Assembly: GCA_013339765.2 (NCBI GenBank)
Contig: CM023449.1
Coordinates: forward strand, 117,911,231-117,975,230
Source of the DNA: Haemaphysalis longicornis
Taxonomy: Eukaryota > Arthropoda > Arachnida > Ixodida > Ixodidae
DNA length: 64,000 nucleotides
Reading direction: 5' to 3'
Part shown: positions 24,488-36,568 of the stretch, one piece after another
Layout: every line of letters begins with the position of its first letter
Position numbering within the stretch: position 1 is the stretch's first letter
Program-made: the position numbers and the translations under genes
Notes under the pieces: generated by a model
What the model was told of the DNA's origin: nothing
Database searches by the model: none
The model's input: the letters and a program-made list of their open reading frames with translations, nothing else

Positions 24488-26100
24488 GACGGAGGCGACG
24501 AGATTTGCGGCAGAGAAGGAGAAGGAGGAGGAAGAAATACTTCTGTTCAGATTTCTGAACGGCCCAGAGTGCAGGCCTGGGGAGTGATTCCTTCTTCTGT
24601 GGGGCCCATACGGAGTTCGCGCGGCCTGTGTTCCGTCCACCCGCTGAAGCTGGGTAGGTAGAGAGGGCCTGGACAGCAGCATCTCCCATTGCTCTTGTTG
24701 GGTAGTTGACGGAAAGACAGGAGTGTGCTCAGGGCTAAAGTCGCACACCCCGATTACGGGGAGGGGTGTTCCTACTTCTGAGCAAAATTTACATTCAGCT
24801 TCGTAGCGATTCGGATGCATTAAGTGAAGACGCGTAGGCTGTGGGAAGGAGCCCGGATTGTATGAGCCGTACGGTAGTTTGTTGTTCTCTGGAAAGGTCA
24901 GGGTAAGGCGAAGGTACGGTCTGTCTCAGAAGACGATAATGCTGGGTTATCTTCCTGAACAAGACAAACGGGTGACTGGCCTCGCGCAGCTCCATAGCAC
25001 GGGAGGTAAAAACGCAGGATTGTTGGGTGGGCGTATTGGTTGCCCTCCATTGAAGCGTGAGGGGGTGTCCAGATGAGCTGCATGGAACCGTTTGGGGAGT
25101 GGTTTTTTAGCACGCGCAGTGCAGGTCAGGACACCCGACCCCACTGGTAATTCCAGTAGGCCTGCTGGAAATCGGTGACTATTCTCTCAACCCCTGCTTG
25201 AGTGAGAGCCAAGGTGATGGCTGCCTCTTCTGCTGCCGTCATTTCTTGTGTTTTAAGTGAGGTACACGCAAGGAGTTTAGTTCTGGAGGTAACCACGATG
25301 ATGGCGTATTGCTGCCCTCAATATTTGGAGGCGTCTGTTTAGATAACTGCATGATCCCCACCGAGGGTAGTGTTTAGCGCTTGAGCCCGTTCTTTTCGGT
25401 GACCCTCGTCATGTGAGGGGTTCATATTTCTAAGCAAAGGGAGCATCTTTAGTTTTAGTCGCCAAGAGTCTGGGATTACGTCAAGCGGAACGACATTCTG
25501 GGCTGCCTAGCCAATCTGGTGAAGCATGCGTTTACCCACCGCAGTTCTGAGTCGGACCTTGTGGTTAGAAAGATGGCCTTCTATCAGCTCTTCCACCGTT
25601 TTCTGGAGCTCTATGCTAAGCAGCCTCTGTGTGGGCGCACTCATGAGAAGACCAATGCCTGCTCGACCGCCTTTCTAATCATTATATAACGCATCTCTAT
25701 GTCTTCTTTGTCGAAAAGAAAACATGGGGTTGACGTAAGTGACTCTTAAGAGGACAAAGGCTTCAATGAATCGAAAGGTACCGGATTCCTTTAGGCCTCG
25801 CTTCTTGGTGGCAATTCGCCTGATCATGTGTATGATTTGATTAATGCTGTTTTTGAGGCGCTGCAAGGAGACGTCACTCTTGGTGTTAGCCTCGGGATGT
25901 AGGCCCAGGATCTTGATGCGGGGGCTTGGAGTGATGGCCTGGCCATCAAGGAGTATTTGAATGTATTCATTGATTTGGCGTGAAGGAGGACGACAAGGAG
26001 CTGTGATTTTTTCCGTGAACACTGGAGGCCACAGGCTTTAGCACATTGGCGTACTAGAAGTGAGATGCCATGCATTGGTGTGAGCTTCCTTTAATTTTTG
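24488..26100 (-). mobile_element. RNase H-type LINE (I-like group), 5'-truncated, copy A
   Basis: On the minus strand, from the right: CGLQCSRKKSQLL (end of the RT palm), ITPSPRIKILGL and NQIIHMIRRIATKKRGLKE with FRFIEAFVLLRVTY (post-RT region). Next is the RNase H segment LIWTPPHASMEGN near 25070, and a terminal Cys-rich block AECKFCSEVGT with GVCDF near 24780. RT catalytic motifs lie in the missing 5' part. Several frameshifts. A nearly identical copy B is at 28153-29760, and a related 3' tail is at 60.99-61.54 kb. Confidence 0.82.
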
Positions 26101-26267
26101 AACTCTTAGCACATGAGCAAGGAGCCCACAGGACCGCTATACGAGCGTGAGTGGTCGCGTGACGCTTGCACGTGGCATTCAGCGAGAACGCAGGGGATAA
26201 ACCCGTTGATGTGCTTGGTTAGTACACCACCTGTCTTCCCTGTCTTCGCGTGGGCTCGTAGCTAACT

Positions 26268-27126
26268 GTACGCGACCCTTTTTTGCGCACAGTGTGTCAG
26301 GTTCGTTTGGGGGCAGCACTGCCCGAATTGGTTGTTTCCTGTTGTGTTTATGGTGGTGGAATCCATGGCTACCTACGTGAAGTTGTTGGTGCCACAAGGT
26401 TTCTTTGTGCCCACTTCACCTTGGAATATTTATCTCATGTGCCGAGGAAGAAATTGTATAAGGATCTCGTGGATACGGTTTTGCCGATCCCACTGTAGAG
26501 GTCCCTATACCGTGTAGGGCCGGGACCAGGTGTTCTTCGGCGTGTAAAAAGAATGCCAGCTGATGGCTATGTTAAATTGTTTTTCTTTAAATTGCATATA
26601 GGTGTATTCCATGTAAAATCCTCGATGATTGAGAAAGGTTTATGTGTGCCTTGGGGCCCTGATTGCTTCCCATGCAAAAAACCAGAGACCACCGAACACG
26701 TGTTCATAGATTGTTGGGACGGGGTCTTCCTATTGGACGTGTTACAGTGTGCCTTAAAGAAAGATTTTCATGTGGATAGTCATGGAATCCGGTTTTTAGC
26801 CATAGAAAATGAAGGGGATGTTCCAGACGACTTCATAATGTTACTATCCCTACATGGTAAATTTGAAGGCTCGCATTGCCCATCGGTACAATGATGTCGA
26901 TGCGAGACCAGGGAGGGAATACGTTTGTGAAAATGTCCTCTACATAGTAGAGGTGTTGAAAGCCGAACCTAGGCCATCCGAGTGGCTGACTGTGCTGGAG
27001 AGTGTGGCGAGACTACCACCTTTTTAAACCTTACATACTAGCAAGGTATGTGCTAGTGTTTTTTCACGTAGTGTAATTTTGTCGATGATTTGCATGTTGT
27101 ATTGACCCAAACCAGGCAAAAAAAAA
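26268..27126 (+). mobile_element. Tx1/L1-like LINE 3' fragment with poly(A) and 10-bp target duplication
   Basis: The plus strand encodes the C-terminal zf-RVT-like region: LFFFKLHIGVFHVKSSM, CVPWGPDCFPCKKPETTEHV and FIDCWDGVFLLDVLQCALKK. It is the same family as the long minus-strand element at 32.8-36.3 kb. It ends in nine A residues (27118-27126). The 10-mer gtagctaact occurs immediately before (26258-26267) and immediately after (27127-27136). The paralogous site near 29925-29940 lacks the insertion. Confidence 0.92.
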
Positions 27127-27202
27127 GTAGCTAACTCGGTAAGACAAGGGGCTCTCGCTTTGTTAGTCTATTAGTTCCAGGTTCGATTCCCGGCGGTGCC
27201 AG
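27127..27202 (+). other. tRNA-like sequence (SINE head or tRNA relic)
   Basis: The A-box-like tagctaactcgg and a perfect B box, ggttcgattcc, precede ggcggtgcca. The 5' strand of the acceptor stem is not complementary to the 3' end, so this is not a functional tRNA. A second copy lies at 29930-29996. The Tx1-like LINE integrated right at the A box. Confidence 0.6.
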
Positions 27203-27251
27203 TAAATTCTTTTATTTCTTTACGTGAGTTTTCTGGTGACACCAACGGTCG

Positions 27252-27354
27252 CGAAAGAACCCTTGGGGGGTAGAGGTAAAAAGCTTTGCTTTAAAAACAA
27301 GAAAGAACGCTTTTAAAGCAAAGCTTTCCACCTCTACCAGCCAATGGTTCTTTC
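27252..27354. repeat. Foldback inverted repeat (~43-bp arms, ~16-bp loop)
   Basis: cgaaagaac...tagaggt...aaagctttgctttaaa at 27252-27295 is reverse-complemented at 27312-27354 with a few mismatches. The duplicate near 30045-30085 has only the left arm. Confidence 0.82.
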
Positions 27355-27359
27355 GTGGC

Positions 27360-28150
27360 GTGCAAGACAAGAGACCTCCAGCGTGGCTGCGGAGGTGGAG
27401 GACGCTTTTCACTCACGGAGCTCAGTTTAGATGACGCGGCGATAGGCGCTATTACCCAACGTTCGCCGTGATCACCGCGGCGGGCATGTCGGCGGTACCC
27501 TTCCGTCGGCTTTGTCGTCTGCTTTAGCGACGGTTGTTCTGGGGCTCCTGTTCCGGCGCAACTTCGCGTCCATTGCGGGCTTACTTCGCAAGGATTGATG
27601 CAAATTTCGACAACACCTCCTGGGTACCCCGGACGCGACGGAAATATATGGTCGTACGGCAACCATACGTTAAGGATTGGTTTCCAGGGCGGGAAAACAA
27701 AATATAGTAACCACATACAGACATCTCTCCGCTGGAGGAACACTACAGAAACGCACTGCTTGAAACGAATGGGAGTCCGTTTTCTAAACTGTTGAATACC
27801 AATTCGGTTGGGTTTTAACAGGTATTACAAAAGGCGAAAAAATCGGGCCAATCCACCCCTTGAATGTGGTTGGAAAGCAGAGCTGTAAACGGCACCCGTA
27901 ACGATTACCCATGCGACTTCACTTAAATTCTCTCACATCGCTCTAGAAATAGTAAAACCAGAGAGAACTGAAATGCACTTACCCACGTCATTTATTACTT
28001 CAAAGAGATATTCCTGGTAAGGTTAAATCAATTCATGATGCATGAACGGTGTTTGGTTGAGTTGTATTGGTGTATCACAAGAATGGAAATTTTTTTATAA
28101 AATTAAAGTAAGCTCGTATTAGATGATCTGACTTCTCCGTCTGTGCGCCG
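27360..28150. other. Unassigned
   Basis: Moderately GC-rich with open frames on both strands, but no domain or repeat is recognised. Confidence 0.35.
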
Positions 28151-28152
28151 CG

Positions 28153-29760
28153 GACGGAGGCGACGAGATTTGCGGCAGAGAAGGTGAAGGAGGAAGAAAT
28201 ACTTCTGTTCAGATTTTTCAACGGCCCAGAGGGCAGCCCTGGGGAGTGATTCCTTCTTCTGTGGGGCGCACACGCAGTCCGCGCGGCCTGTGTTCTGTCT
28301 ACCCGCTGAAGCTGGGTAGGTAGAGAGGGCCTGAACAGCAGCATCTCCGATTGCTTTTGTTGGGTAGTTGACGGAAAGAAAGGAGCGTGATCAGGGCTAA
28401 ACTCGCACACCCCGCTTACGGGGCGGAGTGTTCCTACTTCTGAGCAAAATGTACATTCAGCGTCGTAGCGATTCGGATGCATTAAGTGAAGACGCGCAGG
28501 CTGTGGGAAGGAGCCCGGTTTGCATCAGCCGTAGGGTAGCTTGTTCTCTGGAAAGGTCAGGTTAAGGCAAAGATAGGGTCTGTCTCTGAAGGCGATAATG
28601 GTGGGTTATCTCCCTTAACGTGACAAGCGGGTGACTATCCTCGTACAGCTCCATAGCACGGGAGGTAAATCCGCAGGCTTGTTGGGTGGGCGTAATTTGT
28701 TGCCCTCCATTGAAGCGTGAGGGGGTGTCCAGATGAGCGGAATGGAACCGTTTGGGGAGTGTTTGTTTAGCACGCGCAGTGCAGTTCAGGACACCCAACC
28801 CGACTGGTAATTCCTGTAGGCTTGCTGGGAATCGGTGACTACCCTCCGAACACCTGGTTGAGTGAGAGCCAAGGTGATGGCTGCCTCTTCTGCTGCCGTC
28901 ATTTATTGGGTCCTAAGCGAGGTACCCCAAGGAGGTTGGTTCTAGAGGTAGGCATAATGATGGCGCTTGCTGCCCTCGATGTTTGGAGGCGTCTGGGGAA
29001 ATAACTGCATTATCCCCACCGAGGGTGATATTTAGCTCTTGAGCGCATGCTTTTCGGTGACCCTCGCCATGTGAGGGGTTCATATTTCAAAGCAAAGGGC
29101 GCATCGTTAGTTTTAGTCGCCAAGTGTCTGGGAGTACGTCAAGCGGAGTGACATTCTGGGCTGCCCAGACAATCTGATGAAGCATGCGGTTACCCACCGC
29201 AGTTCTGAGTCGGACCTTCTTGTTAGGAAGTTGGCCTTCTATCAGCTCTTCCACCGTGTTGTGGAGCCCGGTGCTAAGCAGCCTCTGTGTGGACGCACTC
29301 ATGAGAAGACCAATGGCCTGCTCGACCGTCTTTCTAATCTATATATAAAGCATCTCTATGTCTTCCTTGTTGAGAAGAAGACAGAGGGTTGACGTAAGTG
29401 ACTCTCGAGAGGACAAAAGCTTCAATTAATCGAAAGGTACCGGATTCCTTTAGGCCTCGCTTCTTGGTGGCAACTCGCCTGATCATGTGTATGATTGATT
29501 AATGCTGTTTTTGAGACGCTGCAAGGAGTCGTCACTGTTGGTGTTAGCCTCAAGATATAGGCACAGGATCTTGGTGCTGGGGCTTGGAGTGATGGCCTGG
29601 CCATCAAGGAATATTTAAATGTATTGCTTCATTTGGCGTGGGGGCGGACGAGAAGGAGCTGTGATTTTTGACGTGAACAGTGGAGGCCGCAGGCTTCAGC
29701 AGAATGGCGTACTAGAAGTGTGATGTCATGCATTGGTGTGAGCTTCCTATAATATTTGTA
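28153..29760 (-). mobile_element. RNase H-type LINE, copy B
   Basis: Co-linear with copy A (24488-26100), with substitutions and small indels throughout. The same blocks are present: AECTFCSEVGT, an HLDTPSRFNGGQ stretch in the RNase H region, and shared post-RT sequence. It begins at the same 3' boundary (gacggaggcgacgagattt) but has a different outer flank on the left. Confidence 0.85.
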
Positions 29761-29929
29761 ACTCTTAGCACATGAGCAAGGTGCGCACATGGCCACTACG
29801 ACGGGCGTGAGTGGTCACGTGACGCTTTCACGTGGCATTCAGCGTGAACGCAGGGGGTAAACCCGTAGATGTGCTTGGTGAGTACACCACCTGTCTTCCC
29901 GTCTTCGCGTGGGCTGGTAGTTAAATCAG

Positions 29930-29996
29930 TAAGACAACGGGCTCTCGCTTTGTTAGTTTATTAGTTCCAGGATCGATTGCCGGCGGTGCCAGTAAA
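29930..29996 (+). other. tRNA-like sequence, second copy
   Basis: Same as 27127-27202, with the B box mutated to ggatcgattgc. It is uninterrupted on its 5' side and so represents the site without the LINE insertion. Confidence 0.55.
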
Positions 29997-30089
29997 TTCT
30001 TTTATTTGTTCGCTGGAGTTTTCCGTTAACACCAACGGTCACGAAAGAACCCTTGGGGGGTAGAGGTAAAAAGCTTTGCTTTAAAAGAG

Positions 30090-32520
30090 CAATTGGTTTT
30101 AATAAATAGCGATTATAAAAGTTCCCTCAGCTTTCTCGCAATTTTCAAACCTACCAAACTGACTTGTTTATATCGGTATAAATAGGAATCAGTTAGCTCA
30201 CATCCAGAATTTTTTCGGTGTACGCGCTGGTGTCGCGCGGTGGTGTAGCCCCGAGCTAGTACATCACGATGGCTAGGTTCCGCTGTCTCACCGTTCGAAT
30301 GACGCTCGCCTCTGTTTTCTTTCTCCCGAAGCACGGCCGGTCTGCAGCGGTGGCGTCCGCCGGTCGAGCCTGGTCGTGACCGACGCTGCTGCGTTCGGTA
30401 CGGCGCCCCCGCAAATCGCAGGTAATGGCTGGCAGAATCTCTGGTTTTGCTCTTTGTAGAGCCCCGTGTGTGTCTTCAAGTGACGTCGCATGTGGAATTG
30501 TTGTGGGGGTTGTTCGTAGCTTTGCTTTCCAACCACCTTCACAGCGTCGATTGGAGCCAATTTTTTTGCAATACATTTTCTGCCTGAGACAAAACTGGGA
30601 TGCCGGACGACCATCGCTCGCATGTCAAATATCTCAGTATCACAAGTAATGAAACGAACCATTAAAACAACACCTGTGCTGTGTTCCCTGTGAGCTTTAC
30701 ATTTCTGTGACGTATGGAATGCTTTATGCATGCAAAGGACAGGCAGAACGTTGAAGGCTTCGAGAGGATACAAGAAAAAATCGGACAATTTGCTTTCGTT
30801 CAAGTCTCCTCATATTCTAGGAGGATATTTGCTTACCTCATCGATTCCGGCAATTGGAGAGTACAATACTTGAGTATCCCATAACACGCAACCACCAGAT
30901 AACCAGCGGACTTCATGTGAAAATAAATTTCAAATTTTCAGCTTGTAGAGTTTTCAGAAGGAAATAGCTACATAGCTGGAAAGCGTCCCATAACTTCTCA
31001 GAAAATGTTTCATCACGAGTTATTCCACAGCAGCATGTTCAGGCTCCATGAACGGAACTTGAGAGGACAGTATTTCTCGAAGGTATGACTGGCAAACCAG
31101 TTTTGAAAGCTACTTGTCCAGCAATGCACGTTGTCGAATGTTTATTGCATTTTTGAGAACAGATTTTGAAGATTGTTAACCATTCCGGGAATCGTCTTTA
31201 TCTATAAAACCCTGCCATAGTCAGGTATTTTCTTTAGCAAAAATATTGAACATTTTTTGTGTTATTTCACCGCTGTTGCAGAGAGTATCTTCGTTTCGGA
31301 CACACCCCGTAAACCTTATTCATAGACGTAAGGAATTGTTTATGTTCAGCAAACTCAAACAAAAACAAACCAGGCGGAACACAGCGACTTGCGAATACGA
31401 TCCTATGTTATATAGAGCCATAGCCTGTTTTGCTGCCAATAGAATTCCCCTCGGAGTAACTTGCGAATAAGTAGAATTGATAATATTGGATTACTAGGAC
31501 GACCGCAGGCCGGTGCTGAACTCCACTTTGCAGAGACAGCAGGCCACCACCGGGACATGCATAACTTATGTACTTGCCATACTTCCTCAGCCCTCAATAC
31601 CGACGAAATGAGAGAAGCAAGTAGAAAAAAAATTATATGTGCAGTTACCCATAATTATTGGTGTAGAAGGAATTGTGTTCAAAATAGTGCCTGAGGTTGC
31701 TTCAAGACGGTGAAATATCGCGCGGACAATGCAACCAGTAGTTGCGGTCGCTAGCCACAAAAAAATTCTCACAGTATCATTTCCAGGTTATAAACAGGGC
31801 AACTGTCGCGGGCCGTAACGTTCCCGAATGTCAAAAAGACTTCTCGTTCTCGTTTCGCTCGTTGGAAGGAAGTTACTTTCAGACTGCATTAGTCATGACT
31901 CTTTCACGTTACCCCTAATTACATCCCGCAGCTGGCGGCATAGAAAATTAGATTAGCGCGGGAAACAGTGCTCCGCCGTGACTACCGAAGCTCATTATTC
32001 GCTGCCGTAATGTTCATACATCCCAGGAAGTTTGTTGTCGCTGGAAATGCAAAAAGAAACTATTGGCATTTCCAGCGAATAGTTGATAGGTTTTAGTAAT
32101 GATTAGAGACCATTTGCTTTCTCTCGAGTTAAACTCGTTCTAGTAAAGGCTGTCCTTGATGACCAAGATATATCCTCTGCTCTCCTCTTCAACATTTGTA
32201 GCAAATTAGATGAGTACGAATAATTTTGAACACAGTAACAGATTCGAAAAAGAAGCTAAAACCAACCACACTGGCACGGGAAACGCGGTTGAAAAATTTG
32301 ACCATTCCACGGACCGTTAATTTTGAATACTTACGATCCTCCGAAGTAAATCAGACGTGGTACCTCTTTTAGGTGGGAGCGACTTTCCTTTTACCCTAGA
32401 TAATTCTTTGGTTTTTATCTGGTCTCTCATGCGTTTGGTGATAAAAGTGGTGTTGCAGGAAAAGATATAAGGCACACGACTAGCTGCTAAAAAATACAGG
32501 ACTCACGGGTTTGCTTTGGA
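30090..32520. other. Unassigned
   Basis: No confident gene. A minus-strand frame near 30500 contains FHMRRHLKTHTG, which looks like the end of a C2H2 finger (H-x3-H-TG), but the paired cysteines are absent. The rest is AT-rich without landmarks. Confidence 0.4.
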
Positions 32521-32527
32521 ATGCATG

Positions 32528-32774
32528 TTTTGATTTGATTTAATACGATTGTAGCATTTAACACGCCGTCACAACGCGGGCGATGAGGCGCGCCGTAGTG
32601 GACGGCTCCGGATTAATTTTGACCACCTGGGGATCCTTAACGTGCGCCGAAATTTTGTGCACACGGGCGTTCCTCGTTTTCGCCTGCATCAGAATAGCGG
32701 CCACCGTGGCCGGGAATGGAACCTGCGGCCTCGTGCTGAGCAGCACAACACCTTAGCCACTGAGCCAACGCGGC
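32528..32774 (-). mobile_element. Ruka-type SINE abutting a LINE poly(A) tail
   Basis: The minus strand starts gccgcgttggctcagtggc (A-box region) and carries a mutated B box (ggttccattcc) plus the usual body (cacgggcg, gtggtcaaaattaatccgg). It is more diverged than the copy at 6.7 kb. Its first base directly follows 13 A residues belonging to the LINE on the right. I found no convincing target duplication. Confidence 0.87.
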
Positions 32775-35700
32775 TTTTTTTTTTTTTGTTGTTATCAAAA
32801 AGGTGAAAATAACACATATGCAAAAATACCAGCCAGAGTGACTGATAAAACAAGAAAGAAAAAAAAGAAAAGCAAAAGGGGGACGGCATCGCTTTGAGCG
32901 AGCAGTTAAAAGAAATGTACTTTCATGACAGCCAAGTCATCTATTAGCGACAATATTTCTTTATCATAGCCTGCTCTATGGAACACCTCGCGTAATTTAC
33001 ATGTGCTTTCTACAAAATAACAACATACAGAACGAGCATTTACATCTGCATTACGTACATTCATACGGCTCCTCCATATAGCATGTAGGGCCAGGAGGAA
33101 GAACAGGTCATAGGGAAAAACATCTGGACCTAAAGCGAGGTATCGAATTCCATGGGGCGTGAAAGGCAGTTCTTTTTTTAAGGTGCGCTGCAGGACATCC
33201 CAAAAAAATGCTCCGTCCCAGCAGTCCAGGAATACGTGTACAATACTCTTCGGTTTCATGCAGAGCGAACAGTATGCACCCCACGGCAAGAAGAGCTCCT
33301 TGGCCGCCATCCACGTCATAACGAGAAGAGTTTCTGTGTGCATCTTAAAAAAGAAAGTCTTAATTCCACCCGGCACAGGCATTTCCTTAACTCTCTGCAA
33401 GACATCTTGACCTGGGCCCGCATTGTAAACAGAGCAATACAAGGTTTCGGGAAATAAACATTGGATCAAATCCCCCATCAATTTTTTGCGTGTCACGGAA
33501 GAAAGAAAATCACGCGAAAAGCCTGCCGTGAGAAAGCGATAAGAAACAAACCACTTCCTTCAAAGAACGACTGACACTGTAACGAGCCACAACAGCAAAA
33601 GTAACCACAAAGTCAGGCAAAGCATCACCCTAAAAAACTGCATAAAAGTTCACAAAAACGGGTTAGACTGGTCCCGCAAAAAGAAAAAACGCGACACAAC
33701 CTGTCTTAGAAAGAGATGGGGCAAAGCTAGCCCTCCCCTTTTGAGCTTTCTAAAAAGGTTGCTACGACTAGTTCTTTGCAACGTTGACTTCTGAACGAAC
33801 ACCGCAAAAATGCGGTGAAACTTCTGAATATTAAAACGGGAACAATACAAAGCCTACATAACCTACCAAATCTTGGCCACTAGAAAAACATTACAGATTG
33901 TGACACGAGCAAAGATGGCAAGAGTACGACCCCGCCAGTTCCGTGTCCGTTCTCGTATTTCCTGAGCCTTTTCACACCAGCAAGTTCTGTCATCACCGTA
34001 ATGCTGATAAGACGTTGGTCCTGATGACCACGTCTCAGCCTTGAAAATGCATGAAAATTGCAGCCATTCTCCATGCCAGGGGCCGACACACTTCTTGTAA
34101 TTAACTCCTGTGTTATGGTCAAGGCATTTGAAACACTTTGCTAACCCAAAAGAAAGCAACATAATCTGCGTATGCCATTTCTCTGACTTCGGACGATTCT
34201 AGTGTAAAACCCTGTATGCTGGTACTGTTGTTAATTCTTCTGCATAATGGTTCCAAGTAAAGCGCGAAAAGAAGATAGGAAAGTGCGGAGCCTTGTCGTA
34301 ATGAGGCACACACATCTATACTCTGTGGTAGTTTTCGGTTGACTAAAATCTTAGTTGTGCACTCACGGTAGGCCATTTTACCTCCGTCAAGTATAACTTT
34401 TCAAAGTCCTTGGCATTCCAAGTTTTTCAAAACAATGGAATGAGACACCTTATCATACGCCTTTTCAAAGTCAATTCTTACCATCGCCACCCTTCTAAAA
34501 TCCATGTCACATGCTTCCAGAATGCTCCGTGCAACATGGATGTTGGTATAAATGGTTCGTCCTTGTATCCCGCAAGTTTGATGGGGCCCGACCAACGTTT
34601 GGATAACCCCCTGAATTCGCTTTGCCAGTACCTTCGTGAACACTTTGCAATCAGTGTTAGTCAGGGTAATGGGCCGATAGCCAGGGACTTCTGACAATTG
34701 TTCTGCATCGTCACTCTTTGGCATCAGAATTGTATGGGCTTTTCAGAAGAGCGGAGGTAAAAAACCACAACTGAAGGAGTCACAGAAAACTTCATATAAT
34801 AATCGCCACATCCTGCTTGAACAATCTATAGAACGCAGTACCTAACCCATCCGGTCCCGGTGATATCCTGTTATTTAAACTGTTTATCGCGTCTTCGATT
34901 TTCTCCACGCTTATGGGACTACCTAAACCCTCAGTAGTCTCTTTTTTTAATTGGAGCAAAAGGCTAAGAAAGGAGCTCTCAAAGCCATCGTGTGCCTGCT
35001 TACTGGAAAAAAAAATGTCCTCGTATTGTTCGCAAAAAGGCTTTTCCAATTTCAGCTTGTTCACTGACTTCGGATCCTTTGTATTCTATTCTCTCAATTT
35101 CATTCTTCTTTGCGTGCCTTTTTTCGTCTGACAGTGAGCGCTTCGTTGGCATTTCCCCAGCCATAAGGTTCTCTGAACGTGTCCTTATTGCCGCCCCCTT
35201 GTACTTTTCTACTTCGATGGCTTCTATTTTTTCTTTTACACTGCGCATGCCAGCAATAAACAGACCAGGCGTTTTTGTCTCTTCATCTGTCAGCTGTTTA
35301 AGCAAGTTTCGTGAATCCGTCTCTTGTTTTTTTCTTCGTGTCGGATTTCAGTAGGACGCTCAATAGCTACAATCTTCACTTCTTGCCTAAAGCACTCTCA
35401 CTTCTTGATACAGTTCTTGCCTTCCGTATGAAAAAGTTCATCTCGCTTTGCGTTAATTCTGGAAACAAACTTGTCATCCTTAAGCATGTTTTCATTTAAT
35501 TTCCAAAGGTCCAGTTAAACTTTGCCTTGCTTTGTTTTTTGCGTCCTACACGAGCGGTAACCAAACAATGATCTGAAAACGAGACGCGTTCCACTGGATA
35601 ATCATTGCACAAGGGGCATAGCTCTGATGACACATACATCCTATCTAATCTGGCATGGCTAGCTCCTTGAAAATGTGTGAATTTTGCGGCGCATGTAGCA

Positions 35701-36291
35701 TTTGCGAATCACGCAATGTCTTCGAGCAACAAGCGGCTGATGTTTTCCAACAAAGAAGTAGCACTTGGATCACAGACGTCGTTTTCGTTCGAATGGTCAC
35801 CTTGTCTACAAATACAGTTAAAGTCACCCGACAAAAATAAGCTTCCTGTCACACTCGAGAAGTGTAACTGTATCTACAAAAAAAATATGACGTTCCTAGG
35901 GCTTTGTGGGCGCATAAACACATACAACCCTAAAAGGCTGTTGGTGATATACGAAATCACCGCAGACAAAACGCCCCTCTGAGCAGGCCTTAACACTTCC
36001 AACCACGCAGTTTTTCGCCTTTCTTATAAACAAACAGCAGCGTCCTGCTGTTCCAGCCGCATGGCTGATGCACACGTAATACGCATCAAGAAGAGGTTGC
36101 ACCATCGTGTCCGTATGCTGATCAGACTCAATTTTAGTTTCTTGTACAGCTAGCAAAGCATTTTGCGTTTCCTCCATCAGCTACCGAACCTGAAATTGAC
36201 GCTTCCTTGAGCTATGGCCTCGTACATTTGGCCTCACTACTTGAAGGGGCGTATCGACTGTCACTGATAATGAGTTACACACAGACACCAT
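32775..36291 (-). pseudogene. Tx1/L1-like LINE ORF2 (endonuclease, reverse transcriptase, zinc motif), inactivated
   Basis: ORF2 of this LINE group nicks DNA with an AP-like endonuclease and primes reverse transcription there. An ATG at 36291 starts the frame. The endonuclease shows RPNVRGHSSRKRQFQ, an in-frame TAG near 36184, then LLAVQETKIESD and FRVVCVYAPT (35900-36180). The region at 35560-35830 is frameshifted. RT blocks follow: ISPGPDG (34860), GYRPITL and VRIDFEKAYDKVS (34480-34690), RQGSALSYLLF (34290), and YADY at about 34160 where YADD is expected, so a catalytic Asp is lost. The C terminus (33496-32906) is open and has CSLCMKPKSIVHVFLDCWD, a CCHC-like zinc motif. The 3' tail is 13 A residues at 32775-32787. 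ORF1 was not found. Stops, frameshifts and the YADY change make it dead. Confidence 0.9.
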
Positions 36292-36379
36292 GGTTTACAT
36301 TTTAGCTGAAAACACAAGACTCAGTGCTTCTTAAAACGCGTCGCAGACTGTGATCGCGGTTGGTACGATTCAAGCGTGC

Positions 36380-36568
36380 CCTTTTTTTAAGTGCGAATGC
36401 ACTTTATAAGCGACCCCAAACCATCCACCGCCGGCGGCGGCGGCGGCGGCGTCCGCAGTGCTCCTCTATATTTAAAAAAGAAACAGCATTCGGCGCCAGG
36501 TTTCGATCCGAGGACTTTGCGGCCGCAGCTCGACGCTCTACCGACTAAGCCACGGACGCCACGCTGAT
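36380..36568 (-). mobile_element. Second type of tRNA-derived SINE
   Basis: Minus-strand head: A box tggcttagtcgg and B-box-like ggatcgaaacc, spaced as in a tRNA, starting ggcgtccg and ending ggcgcc. The body contains a run of GCC/CGG triplets (36430-36451). It differs from the Ruka type in head and body. It lies about 90 bp upstream of the LINE ORF2 start. Confidence 0.7.

Larger units (their letters stand above)
28153..30085. repeat. Segmental duplication of 24488-26258 plus 27127-27300
   Basis: Similarity covers the LINE, about 170 bp between the LINE and the tRNA-like sequence, the tRNA-like sequence itself and the left arm of the foldback repeat. In the older copy these parts are separated only by the Tx1-like insertion. 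Shared non-LINE flank points to duplication of a chromosomal segment, not two LINE insertions. Confidence 0.8.

Noticed and set aside
27127..27202. Functional tRNA gene
   Set aside because: A and B boxes are present but the acceptor stem does not pair and the 5' end is interrupted by the LINE insertion, so it is listed only as tRNA-like.
30256..30803. C2H2 zinc-finger gene on the minus strand
   Set aside because: Only one H-x3-H-TG end is visible, with no paired cysteines and no tandem fingers.
36480..36568. Functional tRNA gene on the minus strand
   Set aside because: Promoter boxes fit, but it runs into a SINE body and poly-A-like stretch; better read as a SINE head.
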